The notes under the pieces: generated by a model
What the model was told of the DNA's origin: nothing
The model's database searches: none
What the model saw: the letters and a program-made list of their open reading frames with translations, nothing else
Program-made: the position numbers and the translations under genes
Assembly: GCA_030606805.1 (NCBI GenBank)
Contig: JAUWFS010000185.1
Span: 1-6,765 of the forward strand
Direction of reading: 5' to 3'
Length of the DNA: 6,765 nt
Source: B13-G4 sp030606805
GTDB taxonomy: Bacteria; Desulfobacterota; Desulfobacteria; Desulfobacterales; ETH-SRB1
In this document: one piece after another, positions 5,339 to 6,765 of the stretch
Numbering within the stretch: the stretch's first letter is position 1
How the letters are laid out: each line of letters begins with the position of its first letter

Positions 5339-6423
5339 TAAATTATTTTTTCAAGCGCATTTAAAAAACGGACATTTTCTTCATGCAGACCAACATTTAT
5401 TCTTATAAAGTTGGGATATCCATACGATGTCATTGAACGAACAATAACGCCCTGCCTGAGCATTTTTTCAAAAACCTCGTCAGCATTTTTACCAACGTCT
5501 ATTAAAAAAAAGTTTGCCTGTGTCGGAAAATATTTAATATTCATCCTGTCAAGGGATTCGTATAAAAAATCAAGACCTTCGTGAACAAGAGATAAAGTTT
5601 TTCCCAAAAAAGCTTTGTCTTCTATCGCAGCGCCTGCACCAACCTGTGCTAATGAATTTGCGTTAAAAGGCTGCCTGACTCTGTTCAGCAGGCTCGCTAT
5701 TTCTTGCGGCATAATACCGTAGCCTATTCTGAGGCCGGCCAGGCCATAAGCTTTTGAAAATGTTCTAAGTATAACCAATGCAATACCGGAATCAAGGTAA
5801 TCAATACTTCTAACACAATTTTTATCCCGTACAAATTCAATATAAGCTTCATCCACTACTATCAGAACTCCATCAGGAATGCTTTGAAGAAAGTCTTTAA
5901 AATCTTTTTTTGATACAACGGTTCCGGTAGGATTATTAGGATTGCATATAAAAATCATGCGCGTTCTGGATGAAATTCTGTCCCTGATTCCATCCAGGTC
6001 AACACAAAAAGACTTTAATGGAACCTGTACAGGTGTTGCTCCGGCACAGCATATCATTATATTGTACATAAGAAATGAAGGATAAGGCATTATTGCCTCA
6101 TCGCCCGGACACAGCAAGGCACGTGTAATCATACCGATAATCTCATCGGAACCGTTTCCTAAAACAATGTTTCCGGTTGCAACGCCAAGCTTTTCAGCAA
6201 TATTTTTTACCAGATCATGCCCGCTTCCATCTGGATAACGGTTCAGATTTCCTATCGCATCCTGAATAGCTTTTACAGCCAAAGGAGACGGCCCCAATGG
6301 ATTTTCATTAGATGCAAGCTTGATAGAATCGCTAATACCATATTCTCTCTCAAGCTCCTCAAGAGGTTTGCCAGGAGAATAAGGCTTTATCGCTAATATA
6401 TAATCAGGTACTGATAATTTCAT
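5338..6423 (-). CDS. hisC: Histidinol-phosphate aminotransferase
   Basis: HisC is a PLP enzyme of the aspartate aminotransferase fold (class I/II) that moves an amino group from glutamate to imidazole-acetol phosphate in histidine synthesis. The 361-residue product shows KLASNENPLGPSP (35-47), RYPDG (62-66), GNGSDE (89-94), CNPNNPTGT (160-168), DEAYIEF (191-197), the PLP-binding RTFSKAYGLAGLRIGYG with Lys224, and the C-terminal FIRINVG with Arg341 for the substrate carboxylate or phosphate. I start it at the ATG at 6421-6423, which has AAAAGGG six nt upstream. An in-frame TTG two codons earlier directly abuts that G-run and is unlikely to be used. It is the first gene of a two-gene unit with cmk (one-base overlap). 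No other his gene lies in the window. HisC homologues can also serve aromatic amino acid transamination, but the motifs fit HisC well. Confidence 0.95.
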   Translation of the reverse strand: MKLSVPDYILAIKPYSPGKPLEELEREYGISDSIKLASNENPLGPSPLAVKAIQDAIGNLNRYPDGSGHDLVKNIAEKLGVATGNIVLGNGSDEIIGMITRALLCPGDEAIMPYPSFLMYNIMICCAGATPVQVPLKSFCVDLDGIRDRISSRTRMIFICNPNNPTGTVVSKKDFKDFLQSIPDGVLIVVDEAYIEFVRDKNCVRSIDYLDSGIALVILRTFSKAYGLAGLRIGYGIMPQEIASLLNRVRQPFNANSLAQVGAGAAIEDKAFLGKTLSLVHEGLDFLYESLDRMNIKYFPTQANFFLIDVGKNADEVFEKMLRQGVIVRSMTSYGYPNFIRINVGLHEENVRFLNALEKII

Positions 6424-6429
6424 TTTCAA

Positions 6430-6436
6430 CCCTTTT
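6430..6436 (-). promoter_or_regulatory. Ribosome binding site that sets the hisC start
   Basis: AAAAGGG on the minus strand lies six nt before the ATG at 6423. The TTG at 6427-6429 begins immediately after the G-run, which leaves no spacer, so the ATG is the better start. Confidence 0.6.
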
Positions 6437-6455
6437 AAAAGCTTTAAAAAGAGTT

Positions 6456-6484
6456 TTTGTATTTACAATTTATATTTGTGTCAA
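6456..6484 (-). promoter_or_regulatory. Candidate promoter of hisC-cmk
   Basis: Reading leftward, a perfect TTGACA (6479-6484) is followed after 17 bp by TACAAA (6456-6461, 4 of 6). Upstream lies very AT-rich DNA including the 12-bp palindrome AATAATATTATT (6493-6504), which could act as an UP-like element. Transcription would start near 6449, giving a leader of about 26 nt. Confidence 0.55.
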
Positions 6485-6557
6485 GTTTTTTCAATAATAT
6501 TATTATAAACAATTATTCAGAAATTTGAAAACTCAAAAGTAACTTGTTAACAACCAG

Positions 6558-6765
6558 AGGTGGCGGGCATTTAAATTTAAAACGGCTGACTGTTTGAGCG
6601 TATTAGTGAGCATTAAGAAAAAAAAGGCACTTTTGTATATTTTTGTTAAAAGGATAAACTCAAGCCATAACGTTCTATTTTTCTAACTGATATTAATACT
6701 CTTTTTTCTTTAGGCTCACTTATGCGCGAGTTTCAGACGTTCTTAAATTTAATTGCCCGCTGCCT
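6558..6765. repeat. Long imperfect inverted-repeat element, right end at window edge
   Basis: The left arm (6558-6623) opens AGGTGGCGGGCATTTAAATT. The reverse complement of the right arm (6702-6765) opens AGGCAGCGGGCAATTAAATT. Both continue with AACG.CTGA, then GCG.AT.AGTGAGC, then AAGAAAAAA, with about four in five positions identical once small gaps are allowed. A 78-bp AT-rich centre separates the arms. I see no credible gene in it, and the right arm reaches the last base, so the true boundary may lie outside. It sits upstream of the hisC promoter. The form resembles a miniature inverted-repeat transposable element, but no target-site duplication can be judged here. Confidence 0.8.

Overview
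The window is a stretch of bacterial chromosome carrying housekeeping genes, with one unusual feature: almost every sizeable gap between genes holds a structured inverted-repeat element. The genes are a guaB 5' end, a YciO-type Sua5/YrdC protein, sppA, rpsA, cmk and hisC. The leftward order hisC, cmk, rpsA, sppA, the six-domain S1 with an acidic N-terminal tail, the AT-rich composition and the dense intergenic repeats suggest a deltaproteobacterium, perhaps Desulfobacterota/Desulfobacterales. That placement is inference from gene order and style, not from a database match.

Layout from left to right: 1-465 is the 5' part of guaB (leftward, cut by the window edge). 490-600 is a heptamer-repeat element. 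A candidate promoter at 628-656 leads into yciO (685-1296, the only rightward gene), which ends in a hairpin terminator shared with its stop codon. sppA (1309-2214, leftward) converges on it. 2227-2477 is a second, larger heptamer element containing another inverted repeat. rpsA (2487-4307, leftward) has its own candidate promoter at 4353-4381. 4479-4682 is an inverted-repeat element built of 9-10-bp units that reaches into the cmk stop codon. cmk (4679-5338) and hisC (5338-6423) overlap by one base (TAATG) and form a leftward operon behind a candidate promoter at 6456-6484. 6558-6765 is a third kind of inverted repeat, running to the window edge.

The genes serve basic metabolism: guanine nucleotide synthesis (guaB), pyrimidine nucleotide phosphorylation (cmk), histidine synthesis (hisC), translation initiation (rpsA), a threonylcarbamoyl-AMP-type protein (yciO) and membrane protein quality control (sppA). 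I found no defence system, mobile-element enzyme, tRNA, rRNA or CRISPR array. The material most worth a second look is the set of intergenic repeats. Two copies of the heptamer family share their left boundary and an inner junction motif, both lie just upstream of a leftward start codon, and the two other families share a short GTGAGC-centred motif.
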